Shown here: positions 1 to 7,132 of the stretch, piece by piece
Layout of the letters: every line of letters begins with the position of its first letter
Numbering within the stretch: position 1 is the first letter of the stretch
NCBI GenBank assembly: GCA_946887155.1
Contig: CAMPKM010000058.1
Location: 1 to 11,202 of the forward strand
Direction: 5' to 3'
Origin: an uncultured Gemmatimonadota bacterium
Lineage (GTDB): Bacteria > Gemmatimonadota > Gemmatimonadetes > Gemmatimonadales > Gemmatimonadaceae
Length of the DNA: 11,202 nt
Made by a program: the position numbers and the translations under genes
The notes under the pieces: generated by a model
The model's database searches: none
What the model saw: only the letters and a program-made list of their open reading frames with translations
What the model was told of the DNA's origin: nothing

Positions 1-15
1 ACTAACCACTAACCA
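1..15. repeat. Edge of a heptamer tandem array (ACTAACC)
   Basis: The window opens with two complete ACTAACC units plus one further base, and the array is cut by the window edge, so its true copy number is unknown. It lies 12 bases beyond the stop codon of the beta-propeller gene. Read in that gene's direction it is GGTTAGT repeated. Two copies alone would be weak evidence, but the window holds two longer arrays of the same 7-bp period (7133-7172 and 11149-11202), which makes a real array likely. Confidence 0.55.
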
Positions 16-27
16 ATGGTCCCACTC

Positions 28-1224
28 CTACCTCCCAATCTCCACCCTCTGCAAGTATCGGAGGTCGTCTTCGTCGGTGCGGGTCGTGTACACGACGCCC
101 TGACCGACCGCTACCAGCGTCGTCTTCGCCGGCAGGCGCCAGCTGGCGACCAGCTTCCCGCCCTGGTCGATCACGTCCCACTGCTCCCGCCCGATACGGA
201 TCGGGGTCGAGCGCTTCACCCACAACCGGCCGTCCGCACCAGCCAGCGCGCCTAACGGCGCCACCGGCGGATAATTCGCCGGCCATGACGCCGGTGGCAG
301 CAGCTCGAAGTCCATCGTCATGCCGGCCGGCATCATCTTCTGCGCTGCCTTCCCCTGCTCCTGCATCACGCGGCGCGCTTCGTCCATCTCGGCCTTCTGG
401 TCCGCGGCCGTCACCCTGATCGGGCTGTAGGCGATCCGGGTCGGCGCGCTCTTCTTTCCGTCCGGCGCAATGAACTCCACCGAATAGTTCGCTCCGCGCA
501 CGATCGCGATACGCCCGTCAGGAAAGACGGTCCAAGGATCGGACGCGACGAGGCCCGGATAGGCCATCGTGTACTTCATCGCCGTGCCGTTCATCTTGAT
601 GTCCGGCTTTCCACTGATCGGAAACCTGACGCGCGCCAGTTCCGCGCGCGGGACCTTGCCGCGCGGGTCGATCTTCACGACACCGACCGAATCGGGCAGC
701 GAGATCTGCGCGTCCGTGCCGCCCGCGCCACCGCGCCCTACCTGGATCGCCATTGCGCTGGCATACACCTGTCCCTTGCGATCGGTGAAGAAGGGCGCAC
801 TCGTTGCCGTCATCGTCGACTGATCGAACATGATCATCGGGATCGACGTTCCCGCCGTCAGATCTGGATTGAACGCGACGAGGCGTTGCTGGGCGGCGTC
901 GAGGATCCAGATCGTGTCGCCCGCCAACCGGAACAACCCCGTCGGCACGCGATATTCGCCAGGTCCGCTCCCCTGGCGGCCGATCGCAGTCTTCGATCCC
1001 TGCGCAAAGTCGACCATCGCCAGCTCCAGCTCGATGCCATCGAGAGCAAGGACCTGGCCGGGCTTGATCTCGATAGCCGTCGTCACGAGCGAAAACGGAT
1101 CCTCAATCTCCCGGGAAGGCTTCGGCAGGTCGCGCACAGCGACCGCCTGGGCGAACGCGGGAGCCGAAACGAACATCGCGATCAACGCCGTGGTGCGAGC
1201 AGTGCGAACGAAGAGGACAGACAC
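28..1224 (-). CDS. Secreted beta-propeller-like protein (NHL/6-bladed type)
   Basis: This 398-residue protein starts at a GTG with AGGA (1231-1234) six bases upstream. That Shine-Dalgarno decides the start. Residues 1 to about 26 form a signal peptide: basic start, hydrophobic core and an APAFA/QA cleavage site, so the product is exported. The mature part holds the pattern GRQGSGPGEYR, followed by a hydrophobic strand, GDTIWILD and RLVAFNPD. This is typical of secreted 6-bladed propeller proteins related to NHL/TolB-like folds. Later segments (PDGRIAIVRG, DGRLWVKR, GVVYTTRTDEDD) look like further blades. No catalytic motif is visible. Such proteins are numerous in Gemmatimonadota and Bacteroidota and mostly lack a known function; a binding or scaffold role in the envelope is inference. 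It is monocistronic within the window and divergent from the monooxygenase operon. The fold family is likely; the function is unknown. Confidence 0.85.
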   Translation of the reverse strand: MSVLFVRTARTTALIAMFVSAPAFAQAVAVRDLPKPSREIEDPFSLVTTAIEIKPGQVLALDGIELELAMVDFAQGSKTAIGRQGSGPGEYRVPTGLFRLAGDTIWILDAAQQRLVAFNPDLTAGTSIPMIMFDQSTMTATSAPFFTDRKGQVYASAMAIQVGRGGAGGTDAQISLPDSVGVVKIDPRGKVPRAELARVRFPISGKPDIKMNGTAMKYTMAYPGLVASDPWTVFPDGRIAIVRGANYSVEFIAPDGKKSAPTRIAYSPIRVTAADQKAEMDEARRVMQEQGKAAQKMMPAGMTMDFELLPPASWPANYPPVAPLGALAGADGRLWVKRSTPIRIGREQWDVIDQGGKLVASWRLPAKTTLVAVGQGVVYTTRTDEDDLRYLQRVEIGR

Positions 1225-1382
1225 GATGATTCCTGCGTTTTTGGGGGGATTTTCCAGCTCACGAATACTACGGCGTCAGCCCGTCGCTGTTTCCCCGTTC
1301 TCGATATTTGCGTGAGCACTGCGCTGAACAAGCCAACTCTGCCTTCAGATGCGGAAATGCTTGTCATGAACCATGTTAGGCC
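1225..1382. promoter_or_regulatory. Divergent intergenic region between propeller gene and monooxygenase operon
   Basis: These 158 bp must hold the promoters of both divergent transcripts. For the minus-strand gene the Shine-Dalgarno AGGA is at 1231-1234. Also on the minus strand, GGAAAC (complement at 1289-1294) is followed after 16 nt by CGTA (complement at 1269-1272). This loosely resembles an extracytoplasmic-function sigma promoter, which would suit an envelope protein, but it is only a weak match. For the plus-strand gene I see no convincing -35/-10 pair and no clear Shine-Dalgarno. The motif GTTAGGC (1375-1381) sits one base before its ATG. Confidence 0.4.
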
Positions 1383-2525
1383 ATGGACCTGTCCGGGCTG
1401 AACGTGATCGTCGCTGGCGCAGCCACCGCTGGATGTTCGGCGGCGCTGTTCCTCGCCCGTGGCGGTGCGGAGGTCACGCTGGTCGAACGGATCGCGGAGC
1501 CAACAGCCATCGGTGCCGGTATCGCGATCGCCGAAAACGGCATCGCGGTGCTCGACTCGTTAGGCCTCGGCCCCGCCCTGGCTGCCGGCAGGCCAGTCAT
1601 TGGGGCCAGGATCGTCGACGCCGGCGGACGGACGCTACTGGCACCCCGCGGTACGTCACCACGCGCCGTCATGATCCGCCGGTCGACACTCCAGGCGATG
1701 CTGCTCGGTGCCGTGTCGAAGGAAACCCGCATCCACTGCCGCTTCGGCACTGAACTCACGGCCGCCACAACGACGGGGCAGGTCACGCTCGACGGCCGTG
1801 AGTCGATGAAGTTCGACCTGGTGGTCGGCGCCGACGGGGTCCATTCACGCGTCCGCGATGGCGGGAACTTCGACGTCACGATCCGCCGCGGCATTCGCTA
1901 TGTGCGCATGCTCGTCCCCGGCGACGTATCGACCGGGACCGAAGCCTGGACCCCCGCCGGGCTGTTCGGGTCGTTCGCCGTTGACGGTGGCACATACGCC
2001 TTCGCGTCGTGCGGCACCGCGGAGTGCCGGACAGCACTCGAGCGACGTGACCTCGACGGCTTTCGCTCCACCTGGAAGCAGGCCTATCCGCCATCGGCGC
2101 GCGTGTTCGCGGGACTCTCCTCCTTCGATGAACTTCTGCAGAACGAGGTCGTGAAAATCGATTGCCAGCGCTGGTTCGACGGTCGACTGGTCCTTATCGG
2201 CGATGCAGTCCACGCCATGGCGCCCAACCTCGGCCAGGGCGCCAACAGCGCGCTCGTCGATGCCTCCGTGCTCTACCAGGAGCTGGCGCGTGCGCCATCA
2301 CTGCCTGAGGCCCTCGCGGCCTGGCAGCGGCGGCGACAACCAGCCGTTCGCCGCGTCGCCCGCGCCTCTGCGTCGTTAGGTGCGCTGGCCGAGGTCACGA
2401 ATCCGGTGGGTCGGTTGATGCGCGACCGGCTGCTGTTGCCGGTGGCCTCGCTGTTCGCCTCGAACCGGGCCACGGCGCAATTGCTGCAGGAATCTCCGGA
2501 TGCACTGCGCGCGGTCAGGTCCTGA
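1383..2525 (+). CDS. FAD-dependent aromatic-type monooxygenase (PHBH/UbiH superfamily)
   Basis: The 380-residue product is a class A flavoprotein monooxygenase, a family that uses NAD(P)H and O2 to hydroxylate or epoxidise small organic substrates. Three family signatures are visible. The N-terminal Rossmann dinucleotide motif lies at residues 12-17 (GAATAG), with the ribose-binding acidic residue E35 after VTLVE. The DG motif is at about 149-158 (GADGVHSRVR). The GD motif is at about 273-288 (GDAVHAMAPNLGQGAN), where the FAD ribityl/pyrophosphate contacts lie. The middle Gly of GxGxxG is Ala here, a tolerated variation. Length fits the 370-400 residues usual for single-domain members. The substrate cannot be told from sequence; salicylate hydroxylase-like, zeaxanthin epoxidase-like and TetX-like enzymes all share this layout. 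The start fits the Rossmann strand beginning at residue 7, though Shine-Dalgarno support is poor. The GNAT gene follows after 3 nt, so the two are almost certainly co-transcribed. Confidence 0.93.
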   Translation: MDLSGLNVIVAGAATAGCSAALFLARGGAEVTLVERIAEPTAIGAGIAIAENGIAVLDSLGLGPALAAGRPVIGARIVDAGGRTLLAPRGTSPRAVMIRRSTLQAMLLGAVSKETRIHCRFGTELTAATTTGQVTLDGRESMKFDLVVGADGVHSRVRDGGNFDVTIRRGIRYVRMLVPGDVSTGTEAWTPAGLFGSFAVDGGTYAFASCGTAECRTALERRDLDGFRSTWKQAYPPSARVFAGLSSFDELLQNEVVKIDCQRWFDGRLVLIGDAVHAMAPNLGQGANSALVDASVLYQELARAPSLPEALAAWQRRRQPAVRRVARASASLGALAEVTNPVGRLMRDRLLLPVASLFASNRATAQLLQESPDALRAVRS

Positions 2526-2528
2526 CGG

Positions 2529-3011
2529 ATGTCGGTCCACCTGGCGATCGCGAAGTCTGCGGCTGACGTGGAGCTGGTCCGTGTACTCTTTCGCGAGTAT
2601 GCGGATTCGTTAGGTGTCGACCTCGGATACCAGGACTTCGACACGGAGCTCCGTGACCTGCCGGGAGATTATGCGCCGCCGGCGGGCCTGCTGTTGCTCG
2701 CCTGGAATGGAGCGCATGCCGCCGGGTGCGTCGGCGTGCGGCGACTGGAGGACGGAGTGGCAGAGATGAAACGCCTCTACGTCCGCCCCCCCGCGCGCGG
2801 GCTCGGGCTTGGCAGGTCCCTTGCTGAGGCGGCTCTCGAGTTTGCGCGACGCCTTGGCTATGAGCGTATGCGACTCGACACGCTGCCGCAGATGGGGCGG
2901 GCGCAGGAGCTGTACCGCCAGCTTGGCTTCGTGGCGATCGACGCCTATCGATTCAGTCCGGTTGCCGGAACGGTATTCATGGAAAAGGTCTTCAGGGAGA
3001 CAAGCACGTGA
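2529..3011 (+). CDS. GNAT family N-acetyltransferase
   Basis: This 160-residue protein has the full GNAT layout. The N-terminal helices (residues 10-30, with LFREYADSLG) are followed by a central strand pair (LLLLAW, AAGCVGVRRL). Then comes EMKRLYVRP leading into the acetyl-CoA pyrophosphate loop RGLGLG at 90-95. The C-terminal segment RAQELYRQLGF at about 124-134 is the family's motif B. The pattern LPGDYAPP, GCVGVR, EMKRLYVRPPARG, MRLDTL is shared by a well-populated subfamily of small stand-alone GNAT enzymes of unknown acceptor. It would transfer an acetyl group from acetyl-CoA to an amine on a small molecule or protein. It starts 3 nt after the monooxygenase stop and overlaps the next gene by 4 nt, a layout typical of translational coupling. 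The substrate and any link to the monooxygenase are unknown. Confidence 0.93.
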   Translation: MSVHLAIAKSAADVELVRVLFREYADSLGVDLGYQDFDTELRDLPGDYAPPAGLLLLAWNGAHAAGCVGVRRLEDGVAEMKRLYVRPPARGLGLGRSLAEAALEFARRLGYERMRLDTLPQMGRAQELYRQLGFVAIDAYRFSPVAGTVFMEKVFRETST

Positions 3012-3406
3012 AACCTGTCGTGGGTCAGAAGGCGTCCCGAACGATGACCGTCACCGCCGAGCATGTGCGCATATACGCGCAGTTGACTGGCGATTACAAC
3101 CCGCTGCATTTCGACGAGGCATTTGCGGCTCGCACGAAATTCGGCAGGCTCGTCGCCCAGGGCGGCCTGACGACCGGCATCCTGCACGCGCTCGTCGCGA
3201 TGGACATGCCCGGTCCGGGCACGGTGTTCCTCAGCCAGGACTGGAAGTTCACGGCGCCTGTGTACATCGGGGACACGATCATTGCCGACGCGGAAGTGCT
3301 CAGTGTCCACGCGACCAAGCCCGTTTGCCAGATCCGTTTCGTCGTCAGGCGCACGGAAGGCGAAGTCGTACTCGAGGGCGAAGCCTGGTGCTACACCTTC
3401 GCCTGA
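3008..3406 (+). CDS. MaoC-like (R)-specific enoyl-CoA hydratase/dehydratase
   Basis: The 132-residue single hot-dog-fold protein carries the hydratase-2 signature: TGDYNPLHFDE gives the catalytic pair D29 and H34, corresponding to the Asp/His dyad of PhaJ-type enzymes. TKFGRLVAQGGLTTGIL matches the conserved helix that follows, but with Gln51 where many members have His (AHG). The C-terminal strands include FTAPVYIGDTI and EGEAWCYTFA. Known members hydrate trans-2-enoyl-CoA to (R)-3-hydroxyacyl-CoA, feeding PHA synthesis or fatty-acid degradation; others act on different acyl thioesters, so the exact substrate is open. The GTG start overlaps the GNAT stop (GTGA, 3008-3011), which supports this start and operon membership. 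It is the last gene of the unit and is followed at once by a hairpin-repeat doublet. Confidence 0.92.
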   Translation: MKPVVGQKASRTMTVTAEHVRIYAQLTGDYNPLHFDEAFAARTKFGRLVAQGGLTTGILHALVAMDMPGPGTVFLSQDWKFTAPVYIGDTIIADAEVLSVHATKPVCQIRFVVRRTEGEVVLEGEAWCYTFA

Positions 3407-3454
3407 AAGCGGGGTCAGACGCCGTTTTGAGAAAACGGGGTCAGACGCCGTTTT
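3406..3454. repeat. Doublet of 23-bp interrupted palindromes (REP-like), possible terminator
   Basis: Two near-identical 23-bp units lie at 3406-3428 and 3432-3454, separated by GAG. The first begins in the last base of the MaoC stop codon. Each has arms AAAACGG and CCGTTTT (the first copy has AAAGCGG, giving one G-U pair) around the shared centre GGTCAGACG. Each could fold into a 7-bp stem in RNA. The second ends in five Ts, so it could act as an intrinsic terminator for the upstream three-gene operon. The pair also looks like an extragenic palindromic (REP/BIME-type) element. The repeat structure is directly seen; the role is inferred. Confidence 0.75.
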
Positions 3455-3598
3455 TGCTGTTTCCGTATTGAACGGTATTGCGGATAACCAGTCGCGGACG
3501 CACGGCTTGGCACCCGTCATGTGCCCTTCACATCCGCGCGGTATGGCACATCCGGATGGAGGCGTAGCTTCGGGCTCGACCCTCCAGGAACGACAACA
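3455..3598. promoter_or_regulatory. Leader and promoter region of the kelch gene
   Basis: These 144 bp separate the hairpin doublet from the kelch gene, so they should contain its promoter. I see no strong -35/-10 pair. Small symmetric elements are present. ATGTG/CACAT (3519-3533) is an inverted repeat with a 5-bp centre. CACATCCG occurs twice in direct orientation (3529-3536 and 3547-3554). CATCCGGATG (3549-3558) is a perfect 10-bp palindrome. They could form a regulator site, but nothing identifies the regulator. AGGAA at 3586-3590 is the Shine-Dalgarno of the kelch gene. Confidence 0.35.
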
Positions 3599-4579
3599 AT
3601 GCTTGCCCGCCAACTCGCGTTGACCGCGATCGCCGCCACACAGCTCGTTGCTCAGGACTCGGCGCCACCCAGGCGTGCCCACCACAGCCTCGTGTACGAC
3701 GAGGCGGGCAAGCGAGTCCTGCTTTGGGGTGGTAGCTCGCCTTACGCGAACGGCGACTGCTGCGAGTTCTTCAACGATCTCTGGGCGTTCGACGGAACCC
3801 GCTGGACCTCGCTCGGCGAGACGGGAACCCGTGTATCCGGCGTCGGACTTGCCTACGACACGCGCGCCAAGCGGGTGGTGGCATTTGGCGGCTACGTGCC
3901 TGGTACCACGGGCGGTGTCTCGTTAGGCGACGTCAGGATCCTCGAGAACACGACCTGGGTATCACGAGGCCGGCATCCCGAGATTATCGCTGCCGAGCCC
4001 GGGTTCGTGTTTGACTCGGCACGAAACCGGTTCGTGACCTTTGGCGGCGCCGGCGGGCGCGGCGCGGCGCATGGCACACTCTGGGAATGGGACGGCAGTA
4101 CCTGGAATCGATCGCCAGCCACCGGACCGGCGGCGCGGCAGGGCCACGTGATGGTTTTCGATGCGACGCGAAACCGCCTCGTCGTCTTTGGGGGCATGGG
4201 CAACATCAGTCAGGGCCAGCCTCCGCAGCAGTTCAACGACACCTGGGAGTTCGACGGTCAGACCTGGAAGCAGTTCACGGTCCCTGGTCCGTCGGCGCGC
4301 GCGGCAGCCGGGGCGGCGTTCGACTCGAAACGCGGCCTGGTGGTGATGTTCGGCGGCATGAGCGGCGGCAGCATGCTGGGTGACACCTGGGCGTGGAACG
4401 GAACCGCGTGGCGCCAGCTCTCCGACACCGGTCCCGAGGCCCGCGCCATGGGCTACCTGGCGTACGACAGCCACCGCGATCGCATCGTGTTGTTCGGCGG
4501 CCGGAAGGGCTGGCCTAACGACTTGAACGACACGTGGGAGTGGGACGGGTCGAGCTGGAAGCAGGTATCAGCGCGCTGA
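3599..4579 (+). CDS. Secreted six-repeat kelch beta-propeller protein
   Basis: The chosen ATG gives 326 residues with a signal peptide (hydrophobic residues 6-18, cleavage likely at LVA/QDS). AGGAA lies eight bases upstream. An open frame extends to an ATG at 3521, but that would bury the signal peptide. After export the protein consists of six kelch-type repeats of about 50 residues. Each runs from a strand with AYD or FD, through a basic turn, to a VVxFGG di-glycine strand and then DTWxWDGxxW. Examples are RLVVFGGMG, LVVMFGGMS, RIVLFGGR and NDTWEFDGQTW. Six repeats close one propeller with no other domain. Kelch propellers bind proteins or sugars, and some (galactose oxidase, neuraminidase-like) are enzymes; no such active-site residues are apparent. 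A CysCys pair sits in blade 1 (GDCCEFF). Its location is probably periplasmic or extracellular and its role is unknown. It is convergent with ettA across an 81-bp gap with no obvious terminator. Confidence 0.9.
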   Translation: MLARQLALTAIAATQLVAQDSAPPRRAHHSLVYDEAGKRVLLWGGSSPYANGDCCEFFNDLWAFDGTRWTSLGETGTRVSGVGLAYDTRAKRVVAFGGYVPGTTGGVSLGDVRILENTTWVSRGRHPEIIAAEPGFVFDSARNRFVTFGGAGGRGAAHGTLWEWDGSTWNRSPATGPAARQGHVMVFDATRNRLVVFGGMGNISQGQPPQQFNDTWEFDGQTWKQFTVPGPSARAAAGAAFDSKRGLVVMFGGMSGGSMLGDTWAWNGTAWRQLSDTGPEARAMGYLAYDSHRDRIVLFGGRKGWPNDLNDTWEWDGSSWKQVSAR

Positions 4580-4660
4580 CACTGGTAGAGGTCCGCTTTC
4601 CGCACACGCCGGAACGCGCCAAACAGCGCGCCCCGACAGTCTTGACGCCACGATCGACCT

Positions 4661-6337
4661 CTATGCTCGCACCAGTTTCCGATACTTGATCCGGTGCGGC
4701 TGGTCGGCGTCGGATCCCTTCCGTCGCTTCAGGTCCTCGATGTAACCCTGATAGTTGCCTTCGTACCAGACCACTTCGCTGTCGCCCTCGAAGGCGAGGA
4801 TGTGCGTCGCGATGCGGTCGAGGAACCAGCGGTCGTGCGAAATGATCACCGCGCACCCGGCAAAATCGAGCAGCGCCACTTCCAGCGCGCGCAACGTCTC
4901 GACGTCGAGGTCGTTGGTCGGCTCGTCGAGGAGCAGCAGGTTACCGCCCGTCATGACCGTTTTGGCCAGATGCAGCCGGTTTCGCTCACCGCCTGACAGG
5001 TTGGCGACGAGCTTCTGCTGGTCCGCGCCACGGAACCCGAATCCGGAGACGTACGCGCGCGAATTGATCTCCTTTTTCCCAACCGGGATCGAGTCGCGTC
5101 CACCCGAGATCTCGTCCCAGACCGTGCGCGCCCCGTCGAGCAGACGGTTCTGGTCCGCGTAGGCGATCACGACGGTTTCGCCAATGCGCAGGGATCCCGC
5201 GTCGGGCTTCTCGGTTCCATTGATCATCCGGAACAGCGTCGTCTTGCCGGCGCCGTTAGGCCCGATGATCCCCACGATCCCGCCGCGCGGCAGCGAGAAC
5301 GAGAGGTTGTCGAACAGCAAACGATCGCCAAAGCCTTTCTTCAGCTTGTCGGCGATCACGACGTCATTCCCGAGACGCGGTGCCGGCGGGATGACGATTT
5401 CGTTCTGCGCGATGGTCTCGAACTGCTGCTCGCTCGCCATTTCCTCGTACTTCTGGATACGCGCCTTGTTCTTGGCCTGACGAGCGCGCGGTGCCATGCG
5501 CACCCACTCGAGCTCGCGCTCGAGGGTCCGCTGCCGGGCGCTGGCCGCCTTCTCTTCCTGTGCGAGCCGAGTCCGCTTCTGGTCCAGCCACGACGAGTAG
5601 TTGCCCTCGTACGGGATGCCACTGCCGCGATCGAGCTCGAGGATCCACTTCGCCACGTTGTCGAGGAAATACCGGTCGTGCGTGATGGCGACGACGGTTC
5701 CCGGAAACGTCTCCAGGTGCTTTTCGAGCCACGCCACGCTTTCGGCGTCGAGGTGGTTGGTCGGTTCATCGAGCAGCAGCAGGTCCGGATGCTCGAGCAG
5801 CACCCTGCATAACGCGACCCGGCGCTTCTCGCCGCCCGACAGCGTCGTCACGTCGGCGTCCGGCGGCGGGCAGCGGAGCGCGTCCATCGCCACCTCGATC
5901 TTGTTGTCGAGGTTCCACAGGTCGAGATGGTCGATCTTTTCCTGCAGCCGGCCCTGCTCGTCGAGCAGCTTCTCCATCTGCTTGTCGCTCATCTGGTTCC
6001 CGAACTCGATCATGATCTCGTTGAAGCGATCGAGTATGGCCCGGTCGGATTTGACGGCCAGTTCGACGTTGCCCTTCACGTCGAGCGAGGGATCGAGCTG
6101 CGGCTCCTGCGGGAGGTATCCGATCTTCGTGCCCTGGGCCGCCCACGCTTCGCCGTTGAAGTCACCGTCGATGCCGGCCATGATGCGCAGGAGCGAGCTC
6201 TTGCCCGCGCCGTTCGCGCCCAGGACGCCGATCTTTGCGCCAGGATAGAAGGAGAGCCAGATATCGTTCAGGATCACCCGCGAAGGTGGTACCACCTTCG
6301 TGAGAGCCTTCATTACGTAGATGAATTGCTGGGCCAT
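4661..6337 (-). CDS. ettA: Energy-dependent translational throttle protein EttA (ABC-F)
   Basis: The 558-residue protein has two ABC ATPase domains without membrane segments, the ABC-F plan. The N-terminus MAQQFIYVM with VVPPSR and [11 protein letters not shown] closely follows E. coli EttA (555 residues). Domain 1 has Walker A at 40-47 (GANGAGKS), signature LSGGE at 166-170 and Walker B with catalytic E191. The linker at about 237-302 carries the P-site tRNA-interacting motif ([29 protein letters not shown]). Domain 2 has Walker A at 359-366, LSGGE at 447-451 and E472. EttA binds the ribosomal E site and gates the first elongation steps according to the ATP/ADP ratio. An in-frame GTG at 6385 would add 16 residues, but family conservation favours the ATG at 6337; neither start has a strong Shine-Dalgarno. 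It reads towards the kelch gene and lies downstream of vapBC on the same strand. Confidence 0.97.
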   Translation of the reverse strand: MAQQFIYVMKALTKVVPPSRVILNDIWLSFYPGAKIGVLGANGAGKSSLLRIMAGIDGDFNGEAWAAQGTKIGYLPQEPQLDPSLDVKGNVELAVKSDRAILDRFNEIMIEFGNQMSDKQMEKLLDEQGRLQEKIDHLDLWNLDNKIEVAMDALRCPPPDADVTTLSGGEKRRVALCRVLLEHPDLLLLDEPTNHLDAESVAWLEKHLETFPGTVVAITHDRYFLDNVAKWILELDRGSGIPYEGNYSSWLDQKRTRLAQEEKAASARQRTLERELEWVRMAPRARQAKNKARIQKYEEMASEQQFETIAQNEIVIPPAPRLGNDVVIADKLKKGFGDRLLFDNLSFSLPRGGIVGIIGPNGAGKTTLFRMINGTEKPDAGSLRIGETVVIAYADQNRLLDGARTVWDEISGGRDSIPVGKKEINSRAYVSGFGFRGADQQKLVANLSGGERNRLHLAKTVMTGGNLLLLDEPTNDLDVETLRALEVALLDFAGCAVIISHDRWFLDRIATHILAFEGDSEVVWYEGNYQGYIEDLKRRKGSDADQPHRIKYRKLVRA

Positions 6338-6515
6338 GATGGGCGCTGAGGGCGGGTTGAATCGGGGGCGGAAATCTACGTCCACGTGAGGTGCGGACCC
6401 AAGGCCGGAATGTCCTGGACTGCGTACTGGTATTGGTTATGGGTTGCTTGAACTGGTAGGCGTATCGGTACTGCATGGTTTACGGCGCCGTGTTCGGCGA
6501 CTCCCTGTGTTCTCG
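6338..6515. promoter_or_regulatory. Gap between vapC and ettA with imperfect GGTAT/GGTTAT repeats
   Basis: These 178 bp lie upstream of ettA and downstream of vapC, both on the minus strand, so they should contain the ettA promoter. No clear promoter or terminator hairpin is visible. The stretch 6424-6475 is compositionally different, rich in GGT and TAT words. It includes CGTACTGGTATTGGTTATGG and, 19 nt after the end of that stretch's first half, CGTATCGGTACTGCATGG, which together look like decayed repeats. I find no convincing gene here. Confidence 0.35.
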
Positions 6516-6872
6516 TTATGCCGCTACGCGCAGTCGGGCTGCCTCGCGGGCTAGCCTTCGGTCGAGAGTCAGCAGGCGGCAGCGGTCCAGGTGCGCCGTG
6601 GCGAGCAGGTGAACATCGACGTACCCGAGTCCGCGCGCAGCAAGCCGGTGTGTTCCCAGAAAACTCATGGCTTCGTCGTGCGTCGCCACGGTCGCCCCCG
6701 GTAGTGCCTCGAGCAAGGCCAGAAACGCCGCGCGATTCCGGAGTGATGCACACGCCAGTTCTCCCGCCACAAAGGGGTGAACCAGGACCTCCCCGGCTTC
6801 GAGGAGCGCAACGAGGCCGCGATGTCCCTTGCGAAGATGGTCGATCCAGACGGATGTATCGACCAGGATCAT
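6516..6872 (-). CDS. vapC: VapC-type PIN-domain ribonuclease toxin
   Basis: This 118-residue single PIN-domain protein has the four acidic metal-binding residues in the expected places. D5 lies in the N-terminal strand ILVDTSVWIDHLR, E38 in FVAGELACASL, D86 in LGYVDVHLLATA and D104 in LLTLDRRL. VapC toxins are Mg2+-dependent endoribonucleases, usually cutting initiator tRNA or the 23S sarcin-ricin loop, and are held inactive by VapB; the target of this one cannot be told from sequence. The ATG overlaps the antitoxin stop by 4 nt (ATGA, 6869-6872), the classic coupled antitoxin-first order. All catalytic acids are present and the length is normal, so it should be active. The stop is TAA at 6516-6518. 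Confidence 0.95.
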   Translation of the reverse strand: MILVDTSVWIDHLRKGHRGLVALLEAGEVLVHPFVAGELACASLRNRAAFLALLEALPGATVATHDEAMSFLGTHRLAARGLGYVDVHLLATAHLDRCRLLTLDRRLAREAARLRVAA

Positions 6873-7069
6873 TTTCGGCGTGAGGACCGGCGCCTCGGAC
6901 CCGGCTTCGCCACTGGGTCAGAACCGCCGAGTGATGCAAGCCGCCTGGCACTGGCGGCGGCTATCAGGGCCTTGAGACCGGCGTGTACCAGGGCAGTCTT
7001 TTCCTCGATCCTGGTCAGTTGCCGAGCCTCCTCGAGCAACGTCTCGTCGATATTGAGCGTAGTTTTCAT
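6869..7069 (-). CDS. vapB: VapB-type antitoxin
   Basis: The 66-residue protein begins MKTTLNIDETLLEEARQLT, the ribbon-helix-helix start of the VapB antitoxin family (MRTTLNID-type strand followed by a helix). The next helix is KTALVHAGLKALIAAASARR. The C-terminal tail (from about residue 45) is Gly/Pro/Arg-rich, ending RRRSSRRK. It should be disordered until bound to VapC, wrapping its active site. VapB would neutralise VapC and, as a dimer, repress the operon. It precedes vapC with a 4-nt overlap. The start ATG lies in CATATG and has no good Shine-Dalgarno. A 15-bp inverted repeat lies 11 nt upstream and is the obvious operator candidate. The very basic tail is slightly unusual, since many VapB tails are mixed in charge. 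Confidence 0.93.
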   Translation of the reverse strand: MKTTLNIDETLLEEARQLTRIEEKTALVHAGLKALIAAASARRLASLGGSDPVAKPGPRRRSSRRK

Positions 7070-7080
7070 ATGTATGAGTA

Positions 7081-7095
7081 TGGCTGTTTCAGCCA
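7081..7095. promoter_or_regulatory. Inverted repeat upstream of vapB, candidate VapBC operator
   Basis: TGGCTG-TTT-CAGCCA is a perfect inverted repeat with 6-bp arms and a 3-bp centre. It ends 11 nt upstream of the vapB ATG. VapB ribbon-helix-helix dimers typically bind palindromes in their own promoter, so this is a plausible autoregulation site. It could instead be an RNA hairpin in the leader. It also lies between the two divergent operons, so repression could affect the DinB operon as well; that is inference. Confidence 0.5.
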
Positions 7096-7132
7096 GACCG
7101 CGGAAGCCGTCGAGGACTCAGTCACGCATGTT

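Noticed and set aside
1269..1294. ECF-sigma type promoter for the minus-strand propeller gene
   Set aside because: GGAAAC-16-CGTA is only a loose match without a known consensus for this organism; mentioned in the intergenic entry but not called as a promoter.
830..1401. Plus-strand open frames over the propeller gene (161 and 171 codons)
   Set aside because: They are antisense to a gene with a signal peptide, Shine-Dalgarno and propeller motifs, and have Arg/Ser/Pro-rich products typical of shadow frames.
3521..3598. Upstream ATG for the kelch protein
   Set aside because: It would place 26 unrelated residues before a clear signal peptide, while the inner ATG has a good AGGAA Shine-Dalgarno.
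6338..6385. Upstream GTG start for EttA (16 extra residues)
   Set aside because: EttA homologues begin at MAQ-F-Y; the extra residues have no family counterpart and the GTG has no Shine-Dalgarno.
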